Source: CAYLHQ01 sp964628935
GTDB taxonomy: Bacteria; Acidobacteriota; Polarisedimenticolia; Polarisedimenticolales; DASRJG01
Reading direction: 5' to 3'
Assembly (NCBI GenBank): GCA_964628935.1
Contig: CAZVOE010000047.1
Location: 1 to 21,551, forward strand
Length of the DNA stretch: 21,551 nucleotides
The notes below the pieces were generated by a model, which was given only the letters and a program-made list of their open reading frames with translations, did not search any database and was not told the origin of the DNA. This document shows, piece by piece, positions 14,602 to 21,551 of this stretch. Numbering within the stretch: position 1 is the stretch's first letter; the number at the start of each line of letters is the position of its first letter. Both the position numbers and the translations under genes were made by a program.

Positions 14602-15726
14602 CTACGGAAGGAACTCCGAGGTCTTGCGGAGCTTCGCGGGAAGGTACTCGTCGATCACGTAGTTGAGCCCCCACCGCGCGAGCGCCTGCTGTTCCGCGCG
14701 AACCCCCATCTCGATCAGCTGCTCGACCGCCTTCGCCCACGGCTTGTGGATCTTGAAGAACGGGTCGTTCTTGAGGGCGTCCTTCGCCCGCTTGACGTCG
14801 ACCTCCTTGAGCGGATGCGTCGGCAGATCGTAGTCGAGGATGTCCTGCGGGGTCACGCCGAGGAAGGAGGCCCGGGGGACGCAGAAGAACTGGTTGATGT
14901 GGGCGGCGTTCCCCGACCCGACCTTGAGGGTCCGGTAGATGTTCGAGATCCCGTACGGATCGCAGTCGACGAAGGCGTAGACGGGAAGCTTGCACTGGTC
15001 GGAGAGCCTCCGGACGAACCGGCGCGTCGCGCGCGTGGGGACGCCGGCCATCGAGACCAGGATGCAGCCGGCCTTCTTCCAGAACTTGTGGCTCTGCAGC
15101 CGCTGGAACATGCCCCCCGTCTCGATGCAGAGCACGAACTTCGCGTCCGTCTCGAAGGTCAGGTGCTCGACGAGCGAGGGAATCGAGTACGCCCCCGACC
15201 CGAAGCGGGTGCAATCGATCTTCTCGACCTTCCCCGTCTCGAGGTCGGTGTCGTAGACGATCAACTCCCCCGCGACCGCCCCGCCGTGCTCGTCCGGGAT
15301 GTAGCGGAGCTGCTCGCGGCTGACGCCGTGGACGGAGAACATCGCCTCGATGTCGTCCATCACCATGTCGGACTCGCTCTGCTCGTCGAACTTCGCCTCC
15401 CCCCAGTTCTTCGATTGGTAGTAGGCGTCCCGCTTCGTCGCGAAGTCGCTCGTCTCCACGAGTTCCTTCGAGAGGGCCATCATCTTGAGGGTCTGCGCGA
15501 AAGTCTTCGCGGTCGTCACGGTCAGGGTCCGGGTCGACTTCCCCTTCCCGATCTCGAAGTACCCCTTCTTCGGGTCGTACCGCACGTTCGCGAGCGAGCG
15601 GACCGGGAACGACACCTCGGGCTTCGCGTGCTTCTCGATCCGGGCGTCGATCGCGCGGGCCACCTCCTCGATCGCCTGGACGGTGACGCGGTCCTTCTTG
15701 GCCTTCTCGATCTGCGGGGACTTCAA
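14602..15726 (-). CDS. top6A: Type IIB DNA topoisomerase VI subunit A (Spo11-like), orphan
   Basis: 374 residues, full length for the A subunit that makes the transient double-strand break in topoisomerase VI. The winged-helix (5Y-CAP) domain carries the catalytic tyrosine in KRDAYYQSK (Y103, following Y102). HGVSREQLRYIPDEHGGAVAGEL (133-154) is typical of the family. The Toprim domain shows the metal-binding glutamate in LCIETGGMF (E202) and the DxD in FVDCDPYG (D254, D256). I chose the TTG at 15726 because AAGGAGGA precedes it and because the extra residues from a GTG at 15771 (MVPCGTRPERREGG) look non-coding. Normally top6B lies directly upstream; here the upstream gene is the divergent DUF5916 gene and the downstream one is convergent yqgE, so no B subunit is adjacent. 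It may be encoded elsewhere, or the protein may act alone. Confidence 0.92.
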   Translation of the reverse strand: MKSPQIEKAKKDRVTVQAIEEVARAIDARIEKHAKPEVSFPVRSLANVRYDPKKGYFEIGKGKSTRTLTVTTAKTFAQTLKMMALSKELVETSDFATKRDAYYQSKNWGEAKFDEQSESDMVMDDIEAMFSVHGVSREQLRYIPDEHGGAVAGELIVYDTDLETGKVEKIDCTRFGSGAYSIPSLVEHLTFETDAKFVLCIETGGMFQRLQSHKFWKKAGCILVSMAGVPTRATRRFVRRLSDQCKLPVYAFVDCDPYGISNIYRTLKVGSGNAAHINQFFCVPRASFLGVTPQDILDYDLPTHPLKEVDVKRAKDALKNDPFFKIHKPWAKAVEQLIEMGVRAEQQALARWGLNYVIDEYLPAKLRKTSEFLP

Positions 15727-15842
15727 GGCTCCTCCTTCCCTCCGTTCCGGCCGCGTCCCGCACGGTACCACGGCGGCGGCGATTGCGGGGCGAGGCCCCT
15801 CGAGGGCAGGATGGCGCCTTCGCCGCCGGTTCGGAGGTCCCG

Positions 15843-18086
15843 TTGCGCCTCGTCCCCGCCGTCGCGCTCGCGGTCGCCGCGGGCGCCCCCGCCTTCGCCG
15901 GGGATCCTCCCGAACCCGGGCTTCCGAGGGACCGGAGGCCGTTCCTCGAAGCGCGGAGGATCGAGCGCGCCCCCACCCTCGCCGAGTTCCTCGACCCCGA
16001 GCGCCCCCCGGAGATCGCCTCGCGGATGGCGGTCGTCGACGACGGCTTCGTCCAGCGCCTCCCCTACGACGGCCGCCCCGCGACGTTCCGGACGGTCGTC
16101 TACCTCGGGTACGACGACGAGGCGCTCCACGTCGTCTTCGTCGCGTCGGACGACGACCCCGCGGCGATCCGGGCCACCCTCGGCCGGCGCGAGACGTTCA
16201 CGAACGACGACCTCGTGCAGATCCTGCTCGACACCTTCCTCGACGAGCGCCGGGCCTACTCCTTCCTCTGCAACCCGTTCGGCGTCCAGTTCGACGCGGT
16301 CTGGACGGAGGGAAGCGGGTTCGATTTCTCCTTCGACACGGTCTGGGAGTCGGAAGGGACGCTGACGGATCGAGGGTACGTCGTGCGCATGGCGATCCCG
16401 TTCAAGAGCCTGCGCTTCCCGCGCGTCCCGGAGCAGCGATGGGGCATTCTCCTGAATCGGGACGTCCCCCGCCTCAACGAGGAGACGTTCTGGCCGCGCT
16501 ACTCGAACCGGATCCAGGGAAGGCTGAACCAGGCCGGGACCTTGACCGGCCTCGCCGGGATCTCCCCCGGGCGGAACCTCCAGTTCATCCCCTACGCGAC
16601 CGCGAGACGCTGGCGGGTGCTCGGCCCCGACGGGTCCACCTTCGAGGAGGATTCCTTCGACCCCGACCTCGGGGTCGACGCGAAGTGGGTGATCCGGGAC
16701 CGGCTCGTCCTCGACCTGACGGCGAACCCCGATTTCAGCCAGGTCGAGTCGGACCGGCCGCAGATCACGACGAACCAGCGGTTCGAGGTCTTCTTCCCGG
16801 AGAAGCGGCCGTTCTTCCTCGAGAACTCCTCCTACTTCGAGACCCCGGTGACGCTCCTCTTCACGCGGCGCATCGGCGATCCTCTCGGCGGGGTGCGCGC
16901 GACGGGGAAGTTCGGAGGCTGGGCGGTCGGGGCGCTCCTCATGGACGACGAGGCGCCGGGGAAGGTCGTCCCGCCGACCGACCCGGCCTCGGGGGAGCGC
17001 GCGCGCTTCGCGATCGGGCGCCTCGCGCGGGACATCTTCGGGCAATCGACCGTCGGCGTGATGGCCACCGACCGGACGTTCGCCGGCTCGCGCAACACCG
17101 TCGGCTCGCTCGACTCGCGGATCACCTGGAACCGCAACTGGGCGAGCGACCTGCAGATCGCGGGGAGCCGCACCCGCCCTTCCGGCGGCAAGACGCTCGA
17201 AGACGAGGCGATCTACGCGAGCCTCGAGCGCGAGGGGCGCCATCTCGGGGTCCTCCTGCGCTGGCAGGACATCGGGCGCGATTTCCGCGCCGAGTCCGGT
17301 TTCGTGCCGCGGACCGACATCCGGGACGGCACCGCCGCGATCGGCTACACCTTCCGGCCCGAAGGGGGGCGCCTGCTCTCGTGGGAGCCCGAGGTCGCCC
17401 TCCGGAGGATCGACGACCACGCCGGGGTCCGCCTCGACGAGGAAGCGGAGGCGAGCCTCCAGTTCGAGTTCCCCCGCCAGACGCGCCTTTGGTTGAGCGC
17501 GGAGGCCGCGACCGAGACGCTCAAGCCCGCCGACGCGCCGGCGCTTCCGGCCCCGACGGAGTACGACGCCGACACGTTCGAGCTGGCGTTCGAGAGCGCC
17601 CCCATCCGCAGCCTGAGCTTCGGCGCCTCGGTCGCCGCCGGGGACGGGATCCACCTCTCGCCTCCCGGCGCGAGCCCCCCCGAGGCGGCGCGGTTCGTCT
17701 CGGGCGAGCTCGGCGTGCAGTGGCTTCCCGTCCGCCGCCTCCGGGTGACGGGCGACTTCCTCTACACCCGGCTCGACCCGCCCGAGGGCCCCGGCCGCTT
17801 CTTCGCCGACCGGATCGCGCGGCTCCGGACCGATCTCCAGTTCACCCGCACGTGGTCGCTGCGCGCGATCGTCCAGCACGAGCGGCTCGTCACCGACCCG
17901 GAGCGCAGCGCGATCGCCCCTCTCGACCGCTGGGACGGCGACGTCCTGCTCGCGTGGCAGAAGGACCCGTGGACCGCGCTCTACGCCGGTTGGACCTCGC
18001 GCCGGCAGAACCTGACGCCCGGAGGCGAGACGGTCGAAACCGGGGAGCAGGTCTTCGTCAAGGTCTCGTGGCTGTTCCGGATCTGA
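15843..18086 (+). CDS. CBM9-like/DUF5916 outer-membrane barrel protein
   Basis: 747 residues from the TTG at 15843, which follows GGAGGT and opens directly into a signal peptide (MRLVPAVALAVAAGAPAFAG). The frame continues upstream to 15783 but that stretch has no signal or ribosome site. Residues about 30-210 form a CBM9-like beta-sandwich (FRTVVYLGYDDEALHVVFVASDDDPAAIRA, then TNDDLVQILLDTFLDERRAYSFLCNPFGVQFDAV). From about 225 comes the DUF5916 domain with its hallmark LDLTANPDFSQVESDRPQITTNQRFEVFFPEKRPFFLENSSYF, followed by many alternating strands to the terminal VKVSWLFRI, the style of an outer-membrane barrel. The family is common in Bacteroidetes, Gemmatimonadetes and Acidobacteria; function is unknown, with glycan binding or processing suggested by the N-terminal domain. 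It is divergent from top6A with 116 bases between the two TTG starts. Confidence 0.9.
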   Translation: MRLVPAVALAVAAGAPAFAGDPPEPGLPRDRRPFLEARRIERAPTLAEFLDPERPPEIASRMAVVDDGFVQRLPYDGRPATFRTVVYLGYDDEALHVVFVASDDDPAAIRATLGRRETFTNDDLVQILLDTFLDERRAYSFLCNPFGVQFDAVWTEGSGFDFSFDTVWESEGTLTDRGYVVRMAIPFKSLRFPRVPEQRWGILLNRDVPRLNEETFWPRYSNRIQGRLNQAGTLTGLAGISPGRNLQFIPYATARRWRVLGPDGSTFEEDSFDPDLGVDAKWVIRDRLVLDLTANPDFSQVESDRPQITTNQRFEVFFPEKRPFFLENSSYFETPVTLLFTRRIGDPLGGVRATGKFGGWAVGALLMDDEAPGKVVPPTDPASGERARFAIGRLARDIFGQSTVGVMATDRTFAGSRNTVGSLDSRITWNRNWASDLQIAGSRTRPSGGKTLEDEAIYASLEREGRHLGVLLRWQDIGRDFRAESGFVPRTDIRDGTAAIGYTFRPEGGRLLSWEPEVALRRIDDHAGVRLDEEAEASLQFEFPRQTRLWLSAEAATETLKPADAPALPAPTEYDADTFELAFESAPIRSLSFGASVAAGDGIHLSPPGASPPEAARFVSGELGVQWLPVRRLRVTGDFLYTRLDPPEGPGRFFADRIARLRTDLQFTRTWSLRAIVQHERLVTDPERSAIAPLDRWDGDVLLAWQKDPWTALYAGWTSRRQNLTPGGETVETGEQVFVKVSWLFRI

Positions 18087-18216
18087 GGCGGGGGCGCGGT
18101 GCGCTCTTTCGCGCGTGCGGGAGGCCGCGCTCGCAGCGCCTGCTCGAAACCCGCCCTACGCGAGGGTCGGCGGTCCCCCAAGACCCGATCGGGCGACACC
18201 TCGGTGTCATCGTGAC
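18087..18216. other. Intergenic stretch before the integron-like cassette
   Basis: These 130 bases are still host-like in GC and hold no credible gene. The only structure I see is the short palindrome GACACCTCGGTGTC (18195-18208), without a T-tract. The attC-like site begins immediately after, so this may be the insertion point or a decayed further cassette end. Confidence 0.5.
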
Positions 18217-18276
18217 ATCCAACGCCGGGCGGTAGCCGCGACGGGGGGCGCCGTTTGCGGCATGCTCTTGTTAGCC
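18217..18276 (-). other. attC-like integron recombination site (end of the DUF1428 cassette)
   Basis: 60 bp, read on the minus strand. An R''-like GGCTAAC (18276-18270) contains the TAA stop of the DUF1428 gene, as is usual for cassettes. An R'-like GTTGGAT (18223-18217) fits the GTTRRRY consensus cut by integron integrases. Between them GCCGC and GCGGC (5 bp) and ACGG and CCGT (4 bp) make a stem with an AA/C asymmetry, like the extrahelical bases of attC. It aligns without gaps to the site at 18656-18715 (TAAC, then AGCATGC, then CGG, then GCGT in register). Confidence 0.65.
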
Positions 18277-18661
18277 ACCGACTGCAGCCTTGCGTCCGCC
18301 GTAGACCATACGTTTCATGTCAAACGGAATGTCCTTCGGCGCACCAATGTTGGCCATTTCCTTCATGACGTTTTGATTGACGCGGCCGCGATGCGCCAGA
18401 GACCGGAACACGATATAGGAGAACACCACCGGTCTCGCCCGGCTTCAATTTCATCATCCGCGTGAACGGCAATCCGCACTTTGTCGCGAGGTCGTCTCCG
18501 ACGCACTCCTTGTCGTCAAGCGCGCCGTGCTTCCCCCACATTCGCTCTTCCATCCGAGCCATGCAGAAATCGGCCTTCAGCTTTTTCGTGGGAACGGGCA
18601 ATACAGATCCATCGACGACCGCATTGGATCCTCCTTGCTTGCTTCTGCTTCGAGCGGCTGA
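18223..18661 (-). mobile_element. Integron-type gene cassette (DUF1428 cargo) between two attC-like sites
   Basis: The interval runs from the R' core of the upstream attC-like site to the R' core of the downstream one, about 440 bp. It holds one gene in cassette orientation, with its start about 30 bases inside and its stop within the R'' box. Base composition is clearly lower in GC than the DUF5916 and top6A genes. No integrase gene, attI or cassette promoter is in the window, so the arrangement resembles a CALIN (a cluster of attC sites lacking an integrase) or the far end of a longer array. Confidence 0.6.
18271..18624 (-). pseudogene. DUF1428 family gene with two compensating frameshifts
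   Basis: Read with two frame changes, the minus strand encodes a complete DUF1428 protein of about 118 residues. An ATG (18624) with AAGGAGGA upstream is followed, one base out of frame, by VVDGSVLPVPTKKLKADF, WGKHGALDDKECVGDD and MMKLKPGET. Near 18431 (GAGACCGGTGGTG) the frame returns to the original: VVFSYIVFRSLAHRGRVN, VMKEMANIGAPKDIPFDMKRMVYGG, then TAA in the attC box. The shifts are -1 (near 18619) and +1, so start and stop share a frame, but the start frame meets a TGA after about 15 codons. The largest intact piece is 18320-18601. The family is of unknown function (small dimeric ferredoxin-like fold). Either the gene is decaying or there are two sequencing errors. Confidence 0.75.
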
Positions 18662-18715
18662 CGCGGAGCATCAGCGGCGGCGCACGACACCGCCCGCTGC
18701 ATGCTGCCGTTACGC
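18656..18715 (-). other. attC-like integron recombination site upstream of the DUF1428 cassette
   Basis: 60 bp, read on the minus strand: R''-like GCGTAAC (18715-18709), then the left arm GCATGCAGCGGGCGG, a loop, and the right arm CCGCCGCTGATGC, then R'-like GTCAGCC (18662-18656). The arms pair along 13 bp with two single bulged Gs on one side, the extrahelical-base pattern that orients attC recombination. The R' core has C for the expected second T, so this copy may be impaired. It starts 22 bases after the stop of the restriction gene at 18738, where a cassette's own attC would sit. Confidence 0.6.
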
Positions 18716-18737
18716 GCCCCTATTGCAATGGTCGTGC

Positions 18738-21503
18738 TCACTCGTCAACGATGAGATCCTTCAGGGCATTCGCGTCAGATGCCTCGAAGAGCGTCTGGTC
18801 GATGCGCGCGTAGCGCCAGGCGGCTTTGGTCGCCGCACTGATCCGGTCGCACCAGGTCTCGAGCGCCTGGTCTTTTGCCTCCGTCCCCTCCCAGACGCGC
18901 CCCTTGGTCTCGATGATCCAGTTGACCTCTCCCGTCTTGGTCTTCTGCACCACCACCCAGTCTGGGTGGTAGAAGCCGATCGCGCCGCTTGGCTTCAGGT
19001 AGTCCACCCGAAACTGGGTGCCGGATTCACCCTGCTCGGTAGTGCCGAGCGACGCGAAGCGGAGGACATCCGACGCCTTCTCGTCCAGAAACTTGGCAAA
19101 GCGCCGCTCGAAGTCGTTGTAGGTGGCGACGTAGTTGAAGACCGTCTTCTTGGCCTCCAGCGGCGGTAGGTTGCGCCGCCAACTAAATGGCTTCGTCTCG
19201 GATAACCGGAAGTCGGCCTTGTCGAACTCGATGGCGCGCCGCTCGACAGTCAATTCAGCAATCTTTCTGGCCAGATATTTGGCTATCCCTTCCTGAAGCT
19301 CCAGTCGGGCGAGGTGCGAACGCAGGGCGTCGTTCTCGAGGTCCACGCTCTTACCGAAGCAGCGGGTCGCCACGTATCGCCGCACGCACGGGTAGAGTTC
19401 CGCAAAGCGATTCGGCAGCTTGGCCCGCTCGATCACCTTGTTGGTGATGCTCGCCAGCAGCTCACGGGCTGGCGGCACTTCGCCCGCCGCGATGTCGGTC
19501 TGATGGACCTCAGTCTTGGTGGTCGCGAACTCGAGTTTGAGCTTCACCCGGAACGGCTCGGCTAGATCCTCCTGATTGTAGATCGCGTCTAACGCCTCGA
19601 CTTTGAGCTCGGAGAGCTTGCGTATGTTGTGTTCTAGGCTCGGCTTGGTGATCGGGATCGCGATGTCGTAGGCAATGCGTTGCTGCAATGGCGCAATGAT
19701 GACCGGCGGCGGCGGAGCGCTCTTGGTGCTGGCGACACCCACGCCTTCGGCCTCGAGCTGATCTTTCAGCACCTTGAGCAGGTTGCGGGTACCGAGCACC
19801 TCCAGGGTCTGCGTGCGGTCAGGACTCACCTGAGTCATGAGCCTCAGTCCCCGTCCGATCACCTGCTCGGGCAGGATCTCGGCCTTGGCCGTGAACGGGC
19901 GCAAACCCAGCACGACGGTGACGTTCCGCACGTCCCAGCCCTCGCGCAGCATCATCACGCTGACGATTGCCTTGACCTTGCTCTCGGCCTTGTCGATATC
20001 GCGCGCGGCCGCGCGTGCCTTATCAAGGTCCTTCTTGGTGATCTCGCCCGCGGCGTCGGTGTGGATCACCAGGACCTCGGCTTCCTTGAAGCCAAACTCC
20101 TTCGTCTTCCACAGGTACCCGCCGATGGCGTCGGCGTGGGCGTTCTTCTCGGCCATGATGAAGAGCACCGGCCGGGTGCCGAGCCGCTTGTAGACCTTGT
20201 GGTGCTCCTTCCAGCGCTGCACGGCCGCGCGCAGCCAGTAGCCGTACTTCTCGCCGATGTTGTCCGCAGTCACACCATCCGGATCGTGCTTCGGCTGCTT
20301 GGGATCGTCCTCTTTGGTGACGATGAGCGGCGCCTTGACGATGCGGTCCTCCACCGCCTGGGCGAGCGGGTAGTCACAGACCGTCCACGGGAAGTACATG
20401 CCGTTCTGGTCTTTCGGTGTCGCTGAGAAGTCGAGCCAGAGCGCGAGGCCCTTGGGAAGCGACCGATGGAGCGCCAGCAGCGACTGGCTCCAGGCCAGAT
20501 CCTCATCATGGACGTGATGGGCCTCGTCGTTGAGCACCACCAGGTCCTTGAGTGACTTCACTCGTTCCAGGATCGAGCGCTGCCCCGAGGCAGCAAGGTC
20601 CTTCGAGGGCTTCCTGCCGAGCAGGGCCTCGATGGCGTTCTGCGGCGTCCATTGCTCGTCGCGGGACTCGTAGAGCTGCTGGACGTTCGTTAAGAAGAGG
20701 TTCCCAGACGGATCGGGCTCGGCCGCCTCACCGCGCAGGATCACCTTCTGCGCGAAGGCGCCGCGCCACTCGGGCGGAATGAGCGGCAGCTCGTAGAAGA
20801 CGCGGTTCGCGGCAAAGTCCTTCTCGAGCCGCTGGTACACGATCACATTCGGCGCCACGATTAGAAAGTTCGTCGAGAGATCCGACCCCGGCACCCGCTG
20901 CTTGTGAAAGCGTGCCCAGACGATCGCCATCGCCATCACCCATGTCTTGCCCGAACCAGTGGCCATCTTGAAGGCGAAGCGGCGCAGCTCCTCGGGCGGG
21001 AGGTCCTGCACGCCCTCGGCGTCCAGCTCCGGCACGTAGCGGCGCAATTGCCGCCGCCCGTCCATCGTGGTCTGGAGCACGATGTTGTCGGAGAAGAGGT
21101 CCTTCTTGAACTTCGTCGCGTAGGTCTGAATGAGCTTTTGCGTATCGCGCTGGCCGGCAATCTCCACCAGCCACGCTAGTGTCTCGATCGCCTCACGCTG
21201 GCAGAAGTAGTAGCGGAAGGGGACGCCGAAGCCGGGGACCTCGTGGGCCTCCTCGAACCAGTATTCGAAAAGACGCCGTGTGACCTCGGACGCGCCCTCA
21301 TAGCCGCTCGCGCGCCAGGCATCCACCGCGGCGCGGATCTTCGGCACCAGCAGCAGCCGGCTCGGCCGGCGGCCGGAGGTCTCCTCGCGCCAGCCTGTCG
21401 GCGCCGCGTCATCCTTGACCAGGTACGACGTGGGCTTCTCCCACGGGCGGCGGCCTGGGATCTCGGGCAGGTCCTTGTCGTAGGCGATGACGGCCCTGGC
21501 CAT
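18738..21503 (-). CDS. res: Type III restriction enzyme Res subunit (SF2 helicase plus PD-(D/E)XK nuclease)
   Basis: 921 residues, the usual size of Res, the ATP-dependent translocase and nuclease of type III restriction-modification. Helicase motifs are in order: Walker A MATGSGKTWVM (180-190), DEAH in VVLNDEAHHVHDE (322-334), SAT in DFSATPKD (358-365), motif V MMLREGWDV (517-525) and motif VI QVIGRGLR (547-554). The C-terminal nuclease core shows D848 (YHPDWVVVQK) and E865/K867 (NWIIETKG). All key residues are present, so it looks intact. The ATG at 21503 is preceded by GGAGGTG inside the end of the upstream gene, two bases away, implying a coupled operon with what is probably the modification or a specificity partner. 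GC content is visibly lower than the genes to the left, and an attC-like site follows the stop, pointing to horizontal acquisition. Confidence 0.93.
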   Translation of the reverse strand: MARAVIAYDKDLPEIPGRRPWEKPTSYLVKDDAAPTGWREETSGRRPSRLLLVPKIRAAVDAWRASGYEGASEVTRRLFEYWFEEAHEVPGFGVPFRYYFCQREAIETLAWLVEIAGQRDTQKLIQTYATKFKKDLFSDNIVLQTTMDGRRQLRRYVPELDAEGVQDLPPEELRRFAFKMATGSGKTWVMAMAIVWARFHKQRVPGSDLSTNFLIVAPNVIVYQRLEKDFAANRVFYELPLIPPEWRGAFAQKVILRGEAAEPDPSGNLFLTNVQQLYESRDEQWTPQNAIEALLGRKPSKDLAASGQRSILERVKSLKDLVVLNDEAHHVHDEDLAWSQSLLALHRSLPKGLALWLDFSATPKDQNGMYFPWTVCDYPLAQAVEDRIVKAPLIVTKEDDPKQPKHDPDGVTADNIGEKYGYWLRAAVQRWKEHHKVYKRLGTRPVLFIMAEKNAHADAIGGYLWKTKEFGFKEAEVLVIHTDAAGEITKKDLDKARAAARDIDKAESKVKAIVSVMMLREGWDVRNVTVVLGLRPFTAKAEILPEQVIGRGLRLMTQVSPDRTQTLEVLGTRNLLKVLKDQLEAEGVGVASTKSAPPPPVIIAPLQQRIAYDIAIPITKPSLEHNIRKLSELKVEALDAIYNQEDLAEPFRVKLKLEFATTKTEVHQTDIAAGEVPPARELLASITNKVIERAKLPNRFAELYPCVRRYVATRCFGKSVDLENDALRSHLARLELQEGIAKYLARKIAELTVERRAIEFDKADFRLSETKPFSWRRNLPPLEAKKTVFNYVATYNDFERRFAKFLDEKASDVLRFASLGTTEQGESGTQFRVDYLKPSGAIGFYHPDWVVVQKTKTGEVNWIIETKGRVWEGTEAKDQALETWCDRISAATKAAWRYARIDQTLFEASDANALKDLIVDE

Positions 21504-21505
21504 GG

Positions 21506-21551
21506 CTACTTCACCTCCACGTCGAAGGCCTGCGAGGTGTCGTTGCCGAAG
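21506..21551 (-). CDS. 3' end of an unidentified gene upstream of res
   Basis: Only the last 14 codons are visible (FGNDTSQAFDVEVK, then TAG). The stop lies two bases before the res ATG, and the ribosome-binding site of res is inside this gene, so it is the operon partner of res. In type III systems that position is often held by the Mod methyltransferase or an accessory gene, but these residues alone do not identify it. Confidence 0.6.
   Translation of the reverse strand, partial: FGNDTSQAFDVEVK

Noticed and set aside
18195..18208. Palindrome GACACCTCGGTGTC as a terminator for the DUF5916 gene
   Set aside because: The stem is short, the loop would be only two bases and there is no T-tract; it is more than 100 bases past the stop.
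18462..19169. Plus-strand frame of 235 codons across the cassette and res 3' end
   Set aside because: It is antisense to the res nuclease domain and runs through an attC-like site; it shows no family resemblance and no ribosome site.
1..21551. CRISPR array, insertion sequence or prophage genes
   Set aside because: No regularly spaced direct repeats, transposase, integrase or phage structural gene was seen on either strand.

Overview
The window is very GC-rich and densely packed. It comes from a Gram-negative bacterium: it has a TonB-dependent receptor, a second predicted outer-membrane barrel (DUF5916) and genes separated by a few bases or overlapping. GTG and TTG starts are common. The gene set (speA, an EF-P with an EfpL-like loop, DUF3417-type glgP, DUF5916, a bacterial topoisomerase VI A subunit) would suit an uncultivated lineage such as Acidobacteriota or a similar high-GC phylum. 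That placement is inference; no rRNA is present.

Layout. Bases 1-343 hold the start of an APC amino-acid permease (minus) that stops after 110 residues, directly downstream of speA (356-2263, minus). trmK (2383-2907, plus) converges with an efp-type gene (2885-3457, minus), which is coupled by a GTGA overlap to a DEDDh exonuclease gene (3454-4224, minus). glgP (4348-6531, plus) converges on a secreted multidomain FN3 protein (6570-8582, minus). A KamB-like protein with a degenerate P-loop (8808-9902, minus) lies just behind tRNA-Cys (9946-10020, minus).

Bases 10039-12635 open the clearest functional unit. Divergent sigma70-like promoters serve tRNA-Cys and a plus-strand operon with a TPP riboswitch leader (10117-10198). 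The operon encodes a TonB-dependent receptor (10307-12634) and, one base later, a sodium:solute symporter (12636-14021). This looks like an outer- plus inner-membrane uptake route for thiamine or a precursor. Next come yqgE (14050-14601, plus), an orphan topoisomerase VI subunit A gene (14602-15726, minus, stops abutting) and a DUF5916 outer-membrane protein gene (15843-18086, plus).

The right end is an accessory island of visibly lower GC. Two 60-bp attC-like integron sites (18217-18276 and 18656-18715, both reading on the minus strand) bracket a DUF1428 gene carrying two compensating frameshifts. This is a gene cassette without a visible integrase, resembling a CALIN. Immediately upstream in the same orientation is a type III restriction Res subunit gene (18738-21503), whose stop lies 22 bp before the first attC-like site, preceded by the last codons of another gene (to 21506).
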